The notes: a model not told the origin generated them from the letters alone. DNA of 64,000 nucleotides from Luteimonas sp. JM171 (GCF_001717465.1 NZ_CP017074.1:1392873-1456872), one strand, 5' to 3'; positions 9,687-18,964 are shown, counted from the stretch's first letter. A program made the numbers and translations.

Positions 9687-10169
9687 TTACGGCCATGACC
9701 ACCACCGTTGATCGGTTTTGCCGTTGCAATTCCATTGATATACAGTGCCGACGCCTGTTTGGATGGCCAGACATTTTTCACTAAAAACATTCGTGAGGGA
9801 TGTGATTTTTAACGAATCTTCCGGGTAGTGATTATAGGTGCTATTAAAATGCCACCGTTGAGTTTGATTAGTGCTGCACGGCCTCTGAATGGCCCGAATT
9901 CCGTCTGCCCCGGAGGCGGTCTGCAGGTCGAGACACATGTTGGTTGCCTTGTTTCGTAACCTCAAATGTGAATATCGCATATGTTCATATTGCCAGAGTT
10001 GTATCTCAGCTCCGGTGCAACTTTGCAATTCCACAAACGCGCCTGAAGTAGAGGATACAGGCGCAAGGCAGTGTTGAAGTTGAAAGTTCTCGATCGTAGT
10101 TGATGACGAGGCCACTGCCGGGCCCGTGCCAAAGCCCGCAAGAATCATACAGAAAACAATCCGTTTCAT
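9687..10169 (-). CDS. Secreted ricin-type beta-trefoil lectin-domain protein
   Basis: A 160-residue protein with an N-terminal signal peptide (MKRIVFCMILAGFGTGPAVA) followed by one RICIN-type beta-trefoil. Repeated signatures are visible: CLAPVSSTSGAFVELQSC with QLWQY; NMCLDLQTASGADG with TQRWHF; KCLAIQTGVGTVYQWNC with DQRWWS. These QxW repeats bind carbohydrate in the family. I chose the ATG at 10169 because GGAGG sits 8-9 nt upstream of it; the in-frame ATG at 10184 overlaps that site. The domain is free-standing, with no attached enzyme. The gene is AT-richer than the chromosome average and is paired convergently with the glycosyltransferase gene. Confidence 0.85.
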   Translation of the reverse strand: MKRIVFCMILAGFGTGPAVASSSTTIENFQLQHCLAPVSSTSGAFVELQSCTGAEIQLWQYEHMRYSHLRLRNKATNMCLDLQTASGADGIRAIQRPCSTNQTQRWHFNSTYNHYPEDSLKITSLTNVFSEKCLAIQTGVGTVYQWNCNGKTDQRWWSWP

Positions 10170-10208
10170 AGCCAAACCCTCCATAGTTTTTGGTGCCCCC
10201 CTATTTCA

Positions 10209-10238
10209 CTGTTAGCACTCTGTCAGTTCCACAGTCAA
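10209..10238 (-). promoter_or_regulatory. Possible sigma-70 promoter of the lectin gene
   Basis: Reading the minus strand, TTGACT (10238-10233) and TAACAG (10214-10209) are separated by 18 nt, about 40 nt upstream of the lectin start. The -10 is a poor match. Confidence 0.3.
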
Positions 10239-10321
10239 TGACTTTTAGAGTGAGGTGCAAATCTGGGGATCACAAGACGCGGAGTCGCGCCACTCGCTGG
10301 TAGTTGTCCATCCAATAGCGG

Positions 10322-11353
10322 TCAGGCGAGCTGCCTCCATGCATTGATGACTTTGCTAACCGGAATATCCGCCACTCGTGCGCAGCCCTCGGACTCGCCG
10401 CCCAGGGTGGTGATGGGCCCGGGACCGATCGGGCGCCACAGCGAGGGCGGGGCGGCGCCGAACAGCACCACCAGCGGGCAGCCCAGCGCGGCGGCCGCGT
10501 GCGCCGGGCCGGTGTCCACCGAGACCATGCCGCGGGCCTGCTCCAGCAGCGCGAACAGGCGCGGGATCGGCAGGTCGTTGGCCAGGTTGCGCACCCGCGG
10601 ATCGCCGCCGGCGGCCTGGCGGATGTCCTCCAGCACCTCGTGCTCGGCCGGCGAACCGCACAGGATCACCCGCGCCTCGGGCATGTCCTCCAGCACCGCG
10701 TGCGCGACCGCGGCCCAGTGTTCAGCCGGCCAGTGCTTGGGGTGGTCGGCGGTCATGCGCTTGCCGCGCTTGTGGGTGCGCTTGTTGCCAGGCTGGAACA
10801 GCACCAGCGGCGCCTCCAGGTCCTGTTCCTTCCGCCACTGCGCCAACTGCGCGCGCGCCTCCCCGGTCACCTCCAGCCTTGGCAACCGGAACGGCGCCGG
10901 GTCGGGGTCGTGCCCGGCATAGCGCTGCGCAGGATCGCGCACCCCCAGCTGCAGCCAGCGATCCGGCCACAGCATCGGGGTGGCCATTTCTTCCGGGGTG
11001 CGTTCAACCAGGTCGTCGGGGTGCACGCCGCCGCGCTCCAGCAGCCGCCGCATTTCGCGGTCGGGGTCGCACAGGTACACCGGGCCGCGTCCGCGCTGCT
11101 TCAGCCAGCGCACCAGCTCCCACTGGCTTGGGCACAGCAGGTACGGCGTCTTGCGGCTGGTCACCAGCTGCAGGTGGCCCACTTGCGGCACATGCGCGAG
11201 CACCCCGGGCGTCCAGCCGCCGGAGCTGACCACGTCCACCACGCCGTTATGGCGCGCGGCCACCAGCCGGATCAGCGTCGCCAGCATCACCATGTCGCCC
11301 ATCGCGCCGCAGCGCACCACCAGCGGCGGCGCGTGGGGTTGCGCGCTCACCAT
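10322..11353 (-). CDS. Family 9 glycosyltransferase (ADP-heptose:LPS heptosyltransferase-like)
   Basis: A 343-residue enzyme of the family that adds heptose or related sugars to the lipopolysaccharide core on the cytoplasmic face of the inner membrane. The N-terminal Rossmann half shows PLVVRCGAMGDMVMLATLIR. The C-terminal half has the family signature of a nucleotide-sugar site: VSVDTGPAHAAAALGCPLVVLFG, then PSLWRPIGP. The start is the ATG at 11353 (MVSAQPHAPPL); a longer upstream frame is only shadow. It overlaps the end of the PH-domain gene by 7 nt (ATGGTGA), so the two are probably co-transcribed with the lauroyl acyltransferase gene upstream. The exact sugar is not determinable. Confidence 0.88.
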   Translation of the reverse strand: MVSAQPHAPPLVVRCGAMGDMVMLATLIRLVAARHNGVVDVVSSGGWTPGVLAHVPQVGHLQLVTSRKTPYLLCPSQWELVRWLKQRGRGPVYLCDPDREMRRLLERGGVHPDDLVERTPEEMATPMLWPDRWLQLGVRDPAQRYAGHDPDPAPFRLPRLEVTGEARAQLAQWRKEQDLEAPLVLFQPGNKRTHKRGKRMTADHPKHWPAEHWAAVAHAVLEDMPEARVILCGSPAEHEVLEDIRQAAGGDPRVRNLANDLPIPRLFALLEQARGMVSVDTGPAHAAAALGCPLVVLFGAAPPSLWRPIGPGPITTLGGESEGCARVADIPVSKVINAWRQLA

Positions 11354-12882
11354 CGCAGCGGCCTGCGTGCGACTTCCGGTCCAAGCCTTGCCATCAGGGC
11401 CCGTGCCTCCTGTACGTCCACGTATCGAATCCTCAGCGGCGCCGAGGCCGAGCGCGCCCCGGCGGTGTCGAACCACACCGAGGCCATGCCCAGCCACCGG
11501 TCCAGCGGCCCCTGGCGCAGCTGCAGCGCCTGCAGCTTGCCGATTTCGGCGAACCGCCAGTGTCGCGACCACCAGCCCTCGCGCACCGCCACCAATTGCG
11601 CGTCCACGCAGAAGCCGGTGCGCCGCGCATGCTGGCGGGCCACGAACGCACTCCAGGGGATCCACAGCAGGCCCGCCAGCCCCCAGGCGCCGAACCGCCA
11701 GCCTGCCGCGGCGGCGAGCACCAGCGCGAACACGGTGCCGCCCAGGGACAGGCGCAGCCAGGCCAGCCGGTGCAGGCCCCGCCAGCCCCCGGGTGGCCAA
11801 TCGGCCTGCGGCAGGAGCTGTCGCACCAGCTCGTCGCAGCGGTCCGGGGTGGCCACCGGCGCCAGCTCGGACAGGCCGCGTTCCTCACTGCCCTGGCCCA
11901 CCACGGCCGTGTCCACGCCCAGGCTGCGACGGCCAAACAGCCTATGGGTGAAGCTTTCCACCAGCGTCCAGGCCTGGATCCGGCGCCGCGGCACGCTGTT
12001 GCGGCGGCGCGTGAACAGCCCGCGGCTGACGGTGAGCCGGCGGCCGTGCGCGGCGAGCTGGAAATCGTGGTACTGCACCAGCGCCAGCAGTACCGACAGC
12101 AGGCGCAGCACGGCCAACGCCAGCACCAGCATGCCCAGTGCGCCCATCACCGCGCCCGTCCAGCCCGGGGCGAAGCTGCCGGCGTAGCCGAACGCCTGGC
12201 GCCCGTAGCGGGTCATTGCCTCCGCCATCCCCGCTTCCGGAGCCACCTGCCAGGCCAGCGCGAACGCGCCGGCCACCAGCACCATGCCGCGGTTGGAGAT
12301 CAGGCCCAGGCGGATCACCTCCGGCGTCGGCAGTCTGAGCAGCAGTTCGCCCTGGCCGGCGGGACCGGCGTGGGAAACGGGCGGGTCGACCGCGATCTCG
12401 CCGCCGCGGCGGATCAGCTGTTCCAGCGCCAGCGCCTCGTCCAGCCGCAGCACCTGCATCCGCGCCTCGGGCTTGTCGCCGCTGGCCGATTCCAGGCGCA
12501 CCTCGGCCACGTCGAACAGCCGGTGCAGCAGGGTCTGGTGCACGGCCACGTCGTGGATGCGGGAAAACGGGATCTGCCGCAGGCTGCGTTCCAGCAGCCC
12601 GCTGCGCACGAACAGGCTGTCGCTGCCGATCCGGTAGCGCCAGGTGAAATAGCGCCAGACCGCGCCGGCCACCAGCGCCGCCACCCCTGCGCCCGCCGCG
12701 GCGAGCTGCCAGTTGTCCTCGCTGCGCCCGCCCAGCACCAGCAGCGCCACCAGTGGCACCAGGAAACGGCCGATGCTGGATACCAGCACGAACAGCCACG
12801 ACAGCGGGTGCAGCCGGCGTTCCTCCCCGGTGGGGAGCCCGGCAGCCTGCGCCGCCGCGCCGGCGTGCTCAGGCGTCGTCAT
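11347..12882 (-). CDS. PH-domain membrane protein (YdbT-like)
   Basis: A protein of about 511 residues with several membrane helices alternating with bacterial PH (bPH2) domains. The helix pair LSWLFVLVSSIGRFLVPLVALLVLGG is followed by RIGSDSLFVRSGLLERSLRQIPFSRIHDV, the typical bPH2 pattern repeated later (RLTVSRGLFTRRRNSVPRRRI; FCVDAQLVAVREGWWSRHW). The family is membrane-bound; its function is unsettled, though the paired smaller protein is usual. I chose the ATG at 12882 (MTTPEHAG). An in-frame ATG at 12888 is equally possible. The gene start overlaps the end of the smaller PH gene by 14-20 nt, a strong sign of one operon. Confidence 0.82.
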   Translation of the reverse strand: MTTPEHAGAAAQAAGLPTGEERRLHPLSWLFVLVSSIGRFLVPLVALLVLGGRSEDNWQLAAAGAGVAALVAGAVWRYFTWRYRIGSDSLFVRSGLLERSLRQIPFSRIHDVAVHQTLLHRLFDVAEVRLESASGDKPEARMQVLRLDEALALEQLIRRGGEIAVDPPVSHAGPAGQGELLLRLPTPEVIRLGLISNRGMVLVAGAFALAWQVAPEAGMAEAMTRYGRQAFGYAGSFAPGWTGAVMGALGMLVLALAVLRLLSVLLALVQYHDFQLAAHGRRLTVSRGLFTRRRNSVPRRRIQAWTLVESFTHRLFGRRSLGVDTAVVGQGSEERGLSELAPVATPDRCDELVRQLLPQADWPPGGWRGLHRLAWLRLSLGGTVFALVLAAAAGWRFGAWGLAGLLWIPWSAFVARQHARRTGFCVDAQLVAVREGWWSRHWRFAEIGKLQALQLRQGPLDRWLGMASVWFDTAGARSASAPLRIRYVDVQEARALMARLGPEVARRPLRW

Positions 12883-13408
12883 CGTCATCGTCGTGCTCGA
12901 CCTGGCGGGCGAGGTGGTCGCGCAGGCGCTCGGCGTCGCCGGCGTCCAGCCCCGGCACGGACACCGCATGCTGGCGTGTTCCCGCCGTGTGCACGAGCAG
13001 CGTGGACAGCCCGAACCGGCGCTCGACCGGGCCGCGCCGGATATCCAGGTGCTGCACGCGTGAGGCCGGGACCCGGGTCTCGCTGTGCCACATGCGGCCG
13101 CGCCGCAGGGCAAATCCGTCGCCGTCGAGCAGCCAGCGCGTATAGCGGTATTTGCGCAGCCCCATCCACGCGCCGAAGGCCACCAGCAGCAGCCACAGCG
13201 CGGCAGCGCCTGCCAGCAGCGGCCGGTCCAGCGGTGCCGCCGCCACCGCTCCGACCCCCAGGGCGATCAGGGCGGGCAGGCCGATGCCGAACGCTCCGGA
13301 GAGCATGAACAGCGGCCGCGCGCGACCCGGCAGCGGCTGCCAGCCCGCATCGGCCGCCAGGCCGGGCTGCGGTGGCTCCGCAATGCCCAGGTCGTCGATC
13401 TCGATCAT
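12869..13408 (-). CDS. PH-domain membrane protein (YdbS-like)
   Basis: A 179-residue protein with two adjacent membrane helices (about residues 35-85) and a bPH2 domain: RYTRWLLDGDGFALRRGRMWHSETRVPASRVQHLDI, where the ending RVQHLDI is the family hallmark. It ends in a run of aspartates. It is the smaller partner of the YdbS/YdbT-type pair and sits immediately upstream of the larger one with overlapping reading frames. Its own start overlaps the acyltransferase stop by 4 nt. Confidence 0.82.
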   Translation of the reverse strand: MIEIDDLGIAEPPQPGLAADAGWQPLPGRARPLFMLSGAFGIGLPALIALGVGAVAAAPLDRPLLAGAAALWLLLVAFGAWMGLRKYRYTRWLLDGDGFALRRGRMWHSETRVPASRVQHLDIRRGPVERRFGLSTLLVHTAGTRQHAVSVPGLDAGDAERLRDHLARQVEHDDDDDDA

Positions 13409-14322
13409 GTGCCCTCCCGCTCGTAGGGGTTGGGTTCATTGCTGCCCACCGGCCGCCAGCGCCAGCGCTTGTAGGTCCACTGGTATTGCGCCGGGTCGCG
13501 CCGGGCAATCCGCTCGACCGCCGCATTGAGCGCGGTGGTGGCCACCACCGGGTCGGGGTCGGCGACAGCCGCCGGCGCGGCTTCCACGTGCAGCGCGAAC
13601 TCGGGGCCGGCGCCGATCCGCTCGCACCAGGCAAACAGCACCGTCGCCCCGGTGCGCGCCGCCAGCCGGCCCATCAGGGTCATGGTCAGCGCGTCCATGC
13701 CGAAGAAGGGCACGAACTCGCCGTCGCCCACCTTGGGTTGCTGGTCGGGCAGGATCCCGGCCACCCCGCCGCCCTTGAGCAGCTTCAGCAACTGGCGGAC
13801 CGCCGCGGGGCCGTCCGCCCGGACCTGGGTGACGCGGTCGGCCGAATCTGCCCGCACCCGCCGCAGGAAGGCCTCGCCCACCTTCGATTCCGGCGGCCGG
13901 TACAGCACCGAGATCGGCGTGCGCCAGGCCAGCCACTGGTTGAGCAGCTCCCAGTTGCCGTAATGCGGCGCCGCCACGATGACGCCGCGATCCGATGCCA
14001 GCGCGGCGTCGAACAGCTCAACCCCGGTGGTGCGGGTGATCAGGGCCAGGTTGTCTCGATGGGGCCGGGTCCAGAATCGCAGCGTCTCCAGGAACTGGCG
14101 GGCCGTGGTGCGCAGGATCTCGCGATGCCATTCCTCGCGCTCGGCGGGCAGCGCCTCGGGATAGGCGATTTCCAGGTTCACCCGTGCCACGTGGCTCTCG
14201 CGCGCGTCCAGCCGCCGCCACAGCGCCGCCAGCCCGTCGCCGATGCGGTTGAGCACGGGCCAGGGCAACCGCCCGAGGGCGGCGGCTGTGGCGTAGAGCA
14301 GGGCGGAGGCGAACCGGGCCAT
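13405..14322 (-). CDS. lpxL: Lipid A biosynthesis lauroyl/myristoyl acyltransferase (HtrB/LpxL family)
   Basis: A 305-residue inner-membrane acyltransferase that adds a secondary acyl chain to lipid A. The catalytic HX4E motif is APHYGNWELL near residue 130. GVAGILPDQQPK and the segment RLAARTGATVLFAWCER are typical of the family. It also has the N-terminal hydrophobic segment and the C-terminal QYQWTYKRWRWRP, near-diagnostic for LpxL-type enzymes. It is first in a minus-strand run (lpxL, two PH-domain genes, glycosyltransferase 9), an envelope-biogenesis set. Whether it is LpxL or LpxM cannot be decided by eye. Confidence 0.92.
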   Translation of the reverse strand: MARFASALLYATAAALGRLPWPVLNRIGDGLAALWRRLDARESHVARVNLEIAYPEALPAEREEWHREILRTTARQFLETLRFWTRPHRDNLALITRTTGVELFDAALASDRGVIVAAPHYGNWELLNQWLAWRTPISVLYRPPESKVGEAFLRRVRADSADRVTQVRADGPAAVRQLLKLLKGGGVAGILPDQQPKVGDGEFVPFFGMDALTMTLMGRLAARTGATVLFAWCERIGAGPEFALHVEAAPAAVADPDPVVATTALNAAVERIARRDPAQYQWTYKRWRWRPVGSNEPNPYEREGT

Positions 14323-14353
14323 CGCGCAAGTCTAGCGTTAGGATGGCCGGGCC

Positions 14354-14794
14354 ATGCTTGCCCTGATCCAGCGCGTCACCCATGCCAGCGTTACCGTCGG
14401 CGACGAAACCGTCGGCGCCATCGGCCCCGGCCTGCTGGCCCTGGTGGGGATCGAGCCGGGCGATGGCGACCCCCAGGTCCAGCGCATGGCCACCCGCCTG
14501 CTGGGATACCGCGTGTTCGCGGATGCGCAAGGCCGGATGAACCGGTCGCTCGCCGATACCGGCGGCGGGCTGCTGCTGGTCAGCCAGTTCACCCTGGCAG
14601 CGGACACCTCCTCGGGGATGCGGCCGGGCTTCAGCACTGCCGCCGAACCGGCGTTGGCGGAGCGGGTTTTCGACCGTCTCGTGGCGCGCTGCAGGCAAAC
14701 GCACGCCGGGGGGGTGGAAATCGGCCGGTTCGGGACCCATATGGTGGTGAACCTGGCCAATGATGGCCCGGTCACGTTCCTGCTCCGGGCCTGA
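14354..14794 (+). CDS. dtd: D-aminoacyl-tRNA deacylase
   Basis: A 146-residue enzyme that hydrolyses D-amino acids mischarged on tRNA. The catalytic motif LVSQFTLAAD is near residue 77, and the chirality-proofreading cross-subunit motif NDGPVTFLL is at the C-terminus. The start MLALIQRVTHASVTVG is standard. It is divergent from the acyltransferase gene (31-nt spacer) and 110 nt upstream of rpoD. Confidence 0.97.
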   Translation: MLALIQRVTHASVTVGDETVGAIGPGLLALVGIEPGDGDPQVQRMATRLLGYRVFADAQGRMNRSLADTGGGLLLVSQFTLAADTSSGMRPGFSTAAEPALAERVFDRLVARCRQTHAGGVEIGRFGTHMVVNLANDGPVTFLLRA

Positions 14795-14853
14795 ACGGCC
14801 CGTTGGGCAGGTGCCCCTTGACCCATCCCGCGCCGGCAGGAGGCTGGACCGGC

Positions 14854-14862
14854 TGGTATAAT
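14854..14862 (+). promoter_or_regulatory. Extended -10 promoter of rpoD
   Basis: TGG followed directly by a perfect TATAAT (14857-14862) forms an extended -10. No good -35 lies at 17 nt. The predicted start of transcription is near 14869, giving a leader of about 36 nt. Confidence 0.7.
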
Positions 14863-14904
14863 TAGGGGTTCCGTTTTTTTCCACTTTCAGGTAGCGCATT
14901 CCTT

Positions 14905-16797
<1,893 letters not shown>

Positions 16798-16801
16798 CGG
16801 C

Positions 16802-16825
16802 GACGGGGCTGGTTCTGCCCCGCCG
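16802..16825 (+). terminator. Putative rpoD terminator hairpin
   Basis: A CGGGGC/GCCCCG stem with a 7-nt loop begins a few bases after the rpoD stop and is followed by a pyrimidine-rich stretch. It is not a clean T-run. Confidence 0.45.
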
Positions 16826-16876
16826 CTTCTCCACCTTTTCCCGTCCCGCGGTTCCGCTTTATCCCCACGGGAAAAG

Positions 16877-16885
16877 TGCTAGCGT
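16877..16885 (+). promoter_or_regulatory. Putative extended -10 (TGC-TAGCGT)
   Basis: TGCTAGCGT lies 33 nt before the start of the small secreted protein gene. The same CTAGCGTT core recurs upstream of the S9 peptidase gene at about 32159-32166 and of dtd at about 14332-14339. Confidence 0.4.
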
Positions 16886-16917
16886 TGCCGGAAGCCCAAA
16901 ATGCCAGGAGGCACGAA

Positions 16918-17301
16918 ATGAGGGGAGGAGGCCGTTTGCCAGCGGCTATGGCCGCGCTCGCGTTTGCCTTGTTTGCGACGCCAGGCTTCGCGTCTGAGCA
17001 AGTCGATCGTCCAATAGAGGCGGAAGGCGCAGAATCCCCGCCAGGGATTGACGCACTGCTTCGCCAGCTTCAGGAGCACGGCGCAGCGCACGGCGTGACA
17101 ATTGAGAGCATTGGAATCAGTAAAGGCATCCGGACCGGGGTAGAAGATGCGCCCCAGGCTGGAGCGGGGTCCACGACCTGTACCGCGTCAGCGGAAACGG
17201 AAATTCCCGGTGGCACGCGCGCCAAGGTCACCGCTACGACCGAGACTTGCGTAAGTGCGGTTCAGATGCTGGAGGTGGCCCTCGTCCCTGCGGCACGGTG
17301 A
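16918..17301 (+). CDS. Small secreted protein of unknown function
   Basis: A 127-residue protein. Start ATG 16918 is supported by a perfect AGGAGG at 16906-16911. The N-terminus is a signal peptide (AAMAALAFALFATPGFA). The mature part is small, with two cysteines (in TTCTASAE and ETCVSAV) that could form a disulfide. I recognise no family. It lies alone between rpoD and a hairpin repeat and is followed by a good terminator. Confidence 0.75.
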   Translation: MRGGGRLPAAMAALAFALFATPGFASEQVDRPIEAEGAESPPGIDALLRQLQEHGAAHGVTIESIGISKGIRTGVEDAPQAGAGSTTCTASAETEIPGGTRAKVTATTETCVSAVQMLEVALVPAAR

Positions 17302-17334
17302 ACACCTGGCTTGCACCTGAAAAATAAAATAAAA

Positions 17335-17362
17335 GGAAGCCCGCGCTGTGCGGGCTTTCCTG
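17335..17362 (+). terminator. Rho-independent terminator
   Basis: The stem AAGCCCGC/GCGGGCTT with a 5-nt loop lies 36 nt after the secreted-protein stop, with an A-rich left flank and T-rich right flank, so it could act in both directions. Confidence 0.75.
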
Positions 17363-17408
17363 TTGTTGGGCCGTTCAGTGGGTGTGGGGCGGCCCGTGGA
17401 ACGGTGGC

Positions 17409-17539
17409 GCGGTGAGCTGAGGGGCCCCGCGGCGGCCGGGAGGCCCTTTCGCTCCATGTCCCCCGGCCTCCGCTGCGCTGCGGCCTCCTCCTTTACTTAC
17501 GCGAAAGGGCCTCCCGGCCACGGCGGAGCTCGGCTCCGG
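17409..17539. repeat. Hairpin repeat, family A, copy 1 (131 bp)
   Basis: The left arm (17434-17452) and right arm (17501-17519) are perfectly complementary over 19 bp, starting GGCCGGGAGGCCC. They flank a 48-bp core (17453-17500) that reads tccatgtcccccggcctcc at one end and tcctcctttacttac at the other. The same core occurs at 48177-48224 and, inverted, at 48427-48474. The outer ends (GCGGTGA on the left, GGCTCCGG on the right) are shared with copy 2, and both units are exactly 131 bp. It lies in a 376-nt gap without genes. The remaining sequence to 17677 shows nothing else I recognise. Confidence 0.9.
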
Positions 17540-17677
17540 TGGGAGGCGGGAGCCCGTGCTGCAGACCGGCCAGCGTCGTCAACCGGATCGAGCCCGGACC
17601 GGCGGCGGGGCCGGACGTGCACGCAGCCACGATTGGGGTCCTGCAATGCTGCTGGCTGGGCGGAAGTGGAGCGCGCA

Positions 17678-18577
17678 ATGGGCGGCGGTCGGGTGGATGT
17701 GGTGGTGATCGGGGGCGGGCCGGCGGGGCTGACGGCGGGGATCTATCTCGGACGGTTCCTGCGCAGTGTGGTGGTGCTGGATGCAGGGAACAGCAGGGCC
17801 CGTTACATCCCGGCCAGCCACAACTGCCCCGGGTTTCCGCATGGGATCGCGGGCGAGGAGCTGCTGGAACGGCTTCGCGAGCAGGCGGAGGAGTTCGGGG
17901 CGACGCTGGTGCGGGCCCGGGCGGATGGCCTGGAGCAGGTTGCCGGCGGATTCGAGGTGGCGGCCGGAGGCACATCGTGGCGGGCGTCAAAGGTGATCCT
18001 GGCCACCGGCTTGGCGGATCGGCTGCCGGACGAGCCATGGGCGGAGGAGGCCATTGCCTGCGGCGCGCTGCGGCTGTGCGCGGTGTGCGATGCGTTCGAA
18101 GCGCGCGATGGGCGGGTTGCGCTCATGGGGCCGGCGGCGGGCCTGGCGGGGCATGCACGGTTCCTGCGGGGATACACGGCGCAGCTCGCGGCCATCCCCA
18201 CGGACCGGAATCTGGAACTCGACGAGGTGGACGGGATGCGCGCGCTGGGCGTGGAGGTGTTCGCCCACGGCGGCACGATGGGCTTTGATGGCAGGCGCTG
18301 CCGGTGGCGGGCCGCCGATGGCCGCGTGAGCGCGTTCGACACGGTCTATCCCTACCTCGGCTACGAGGGCCGCAACGCGCTGGTTGCCGACTGGGGCCTG
18401 GAGGCGGGCGAGGAAGGCGAACTGAAGGTCGACCGCTACCAGCAGACCGCGCGCCCGGGGTTGTATGCGATCGGGGACGTGGTCAGCGGTCTGAACCAGA
18501 TCTCCGTTGCCGTGGGCCAGGCCGCCATCGCCGCCACCCATGCGCACAATTCGTTGCCGTTTGTTCCGCGCACCTGA
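17678..18577 (+). CDS. Thioredoxin-reductase-like FAD oxidoreductase
   Basis: A 299-residue flavoprotein. The FAD-binding motif VVVIGGGPAGLTAGIYLGR opens the protein. A redox pair CAVC is present near residue 133 (LCAVCDAFE), at the position of the CxxC of thioredoxin reductases. The C-terminal FAD motif is GLYAIGDVVSGLNQISVAVG. The second nucleotide motif, normally GGGxSAxEEA, is degenerate here (MGPAAGLAGHARFL), so NADPH use is doubtful. I set the start at ATG 17678 (MGGGRVDVVV); the in-frame extension upstream only translates the repeat. Substrate unknown. The family also includes ferredoxin- and disulfide-linked reductases. Confidence 0.82.
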   Translation: MGGGRVDVVVIGGGPAGLTAGIYLGRFLRSVVVLDAGNSRARYIPASHNCPGFPHGIAGEELLERLREQAEEFGATLVRARADGLEQVAGGFEVAAGGTSWRASKVILATGLADRLPDEPWAEEAIACGALRLCAVCDAFEARDGRVALMGPAAGLAGHARFLRGYTAQLAAIPTDRNLELDEVDGMRALGVEVFAHGGTMGFDGRRCRWRAADGRVSAFDTVYPYLGYEGRNALVADWGLEAGEEGELKVDRYQQTARPGLYAIGDVVSGLNQISVAVGQAAIAATHAHNSLPFVPRT

Positions 18578-18618
18578 GCGCTTTCTCCGCAGGAGCGGGT
18601 AAGATTCCTTTCTTCAAC

Positions 18619-18939
18619 GGGCCTATAGCTCAATGGTTAGAGCAGAGGACTCATCGAAAGGTGACCCCGGCGCCGTGAGGGCCGGTGGAAAAACGGGATG
18701 AATTCAGGGGAACCTCAGCGGCGGCAGGATGCCGGACGGTGGCAACCCTGAGCCAAGCCGGCGGTACACCGCCGGAAGGTGCAGAGACTACCTGGGGGCT
18801 TGAGTGCCCTTGATGACAGGCTTGAGCGTCCCGCACCCCACCAGCGCAGGCTGAGGGTGATGAGATAGTCCGCGCCGGATGGAAACATCCGGGTAAGCGA
18901 ATCCTTTGGTTCCAGGTTCGAATCCTGGTGGGCCCACCA
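18619..18939 (+). tRNA. ileX: tRNA with anticodon CAU, probably tRNA-Ile2, interrupted by a group I intron
   Basis: The 5' exon is 18619-18654 and the 3' exon is 18900-18939; joined they give exactly 76 nt with encoded CCA. The acceptor stem is GGGCCTA/TGGGCCC with one G-T pair. The D arm is GCTC/GAGC, the anticodon stem GAGGA/TCCTT (one G-T), the loop CTCATAA, and the T arm CCAGG-TTCGAAT-CCTGG. The anticodon is CAT at 18652-18654, and the intron falls right after it, between positions 36 and 37. Elongator Met and Ile2 both have CAU. I favour Ile2, since a CAU tRNA-Ile in Azoarcus is known to carry a group I intron at the same place; the symbol is tentative. The mature tRNA would need lysidine at C34. 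Confidence 0.9.
18655..18899 (+). ncRNA. Self-splicing group I intron (IC3-like) in the tRNA anticodon loop
   Basis: This 245-nt intron has no open reading frame of its own. P1 is formed by the 5' exon TCAT and the internal guide GTGA (18661-18664), with the required U-G wobble at the splice site and a C-G pair closing a GAAA loop (18655-18660). P2 is capped by GTGA (18675-18678). P4 is TCAGGG (18704-18709) with CCCTGA (18746-18751). A CCGGCGG/CCGCCGG hairpin (18758-18775) fits P6. P7 is GACTA (18786-18790) with TAGTC (18866-18870). P9 is CCGGATG-GAAA-CATCCGG (18875-18892). The last base, 18899, is G, as required. The segments GCCAAGC and AGAGACTA match the Azoarcus tRNA-Ile intron core as I remember it. 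Helix assignments are by eye. Confidence 0.88.
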
Positions 18940-18964
18940 CCTGCATGTCTTTTGGGGAAATGGA

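Noticed and set aside
11354..11800. Extension of the glycosyltransferase 9 gene to ATG 11800
   Set aside because: The added part is out-of-frame shadow of the PH-domain gene; the family starts at 11353.
17348..17677. N-terminal extension of the thioredoxin-reductase-like protein from ATG 17348
   Set aside because: The extra 110 codons translate a terminator and the family A repeat; the FAD motif sits right after ATG 17678.
18655..18899. Homing endonuclease inside the group I intron
   Set aside because: The intron is only 245 nt and its short frames show no LAGLIDADG, GIY-YIG or HNH motif.
18619..18939. Calling the tRNA elongator tRNA-Met
   Set aside because: Not excluded, but the known intron-bearing homologue and the overall sequence favour tRNA-Ile2; a TilS-determinant comparison would settle it.
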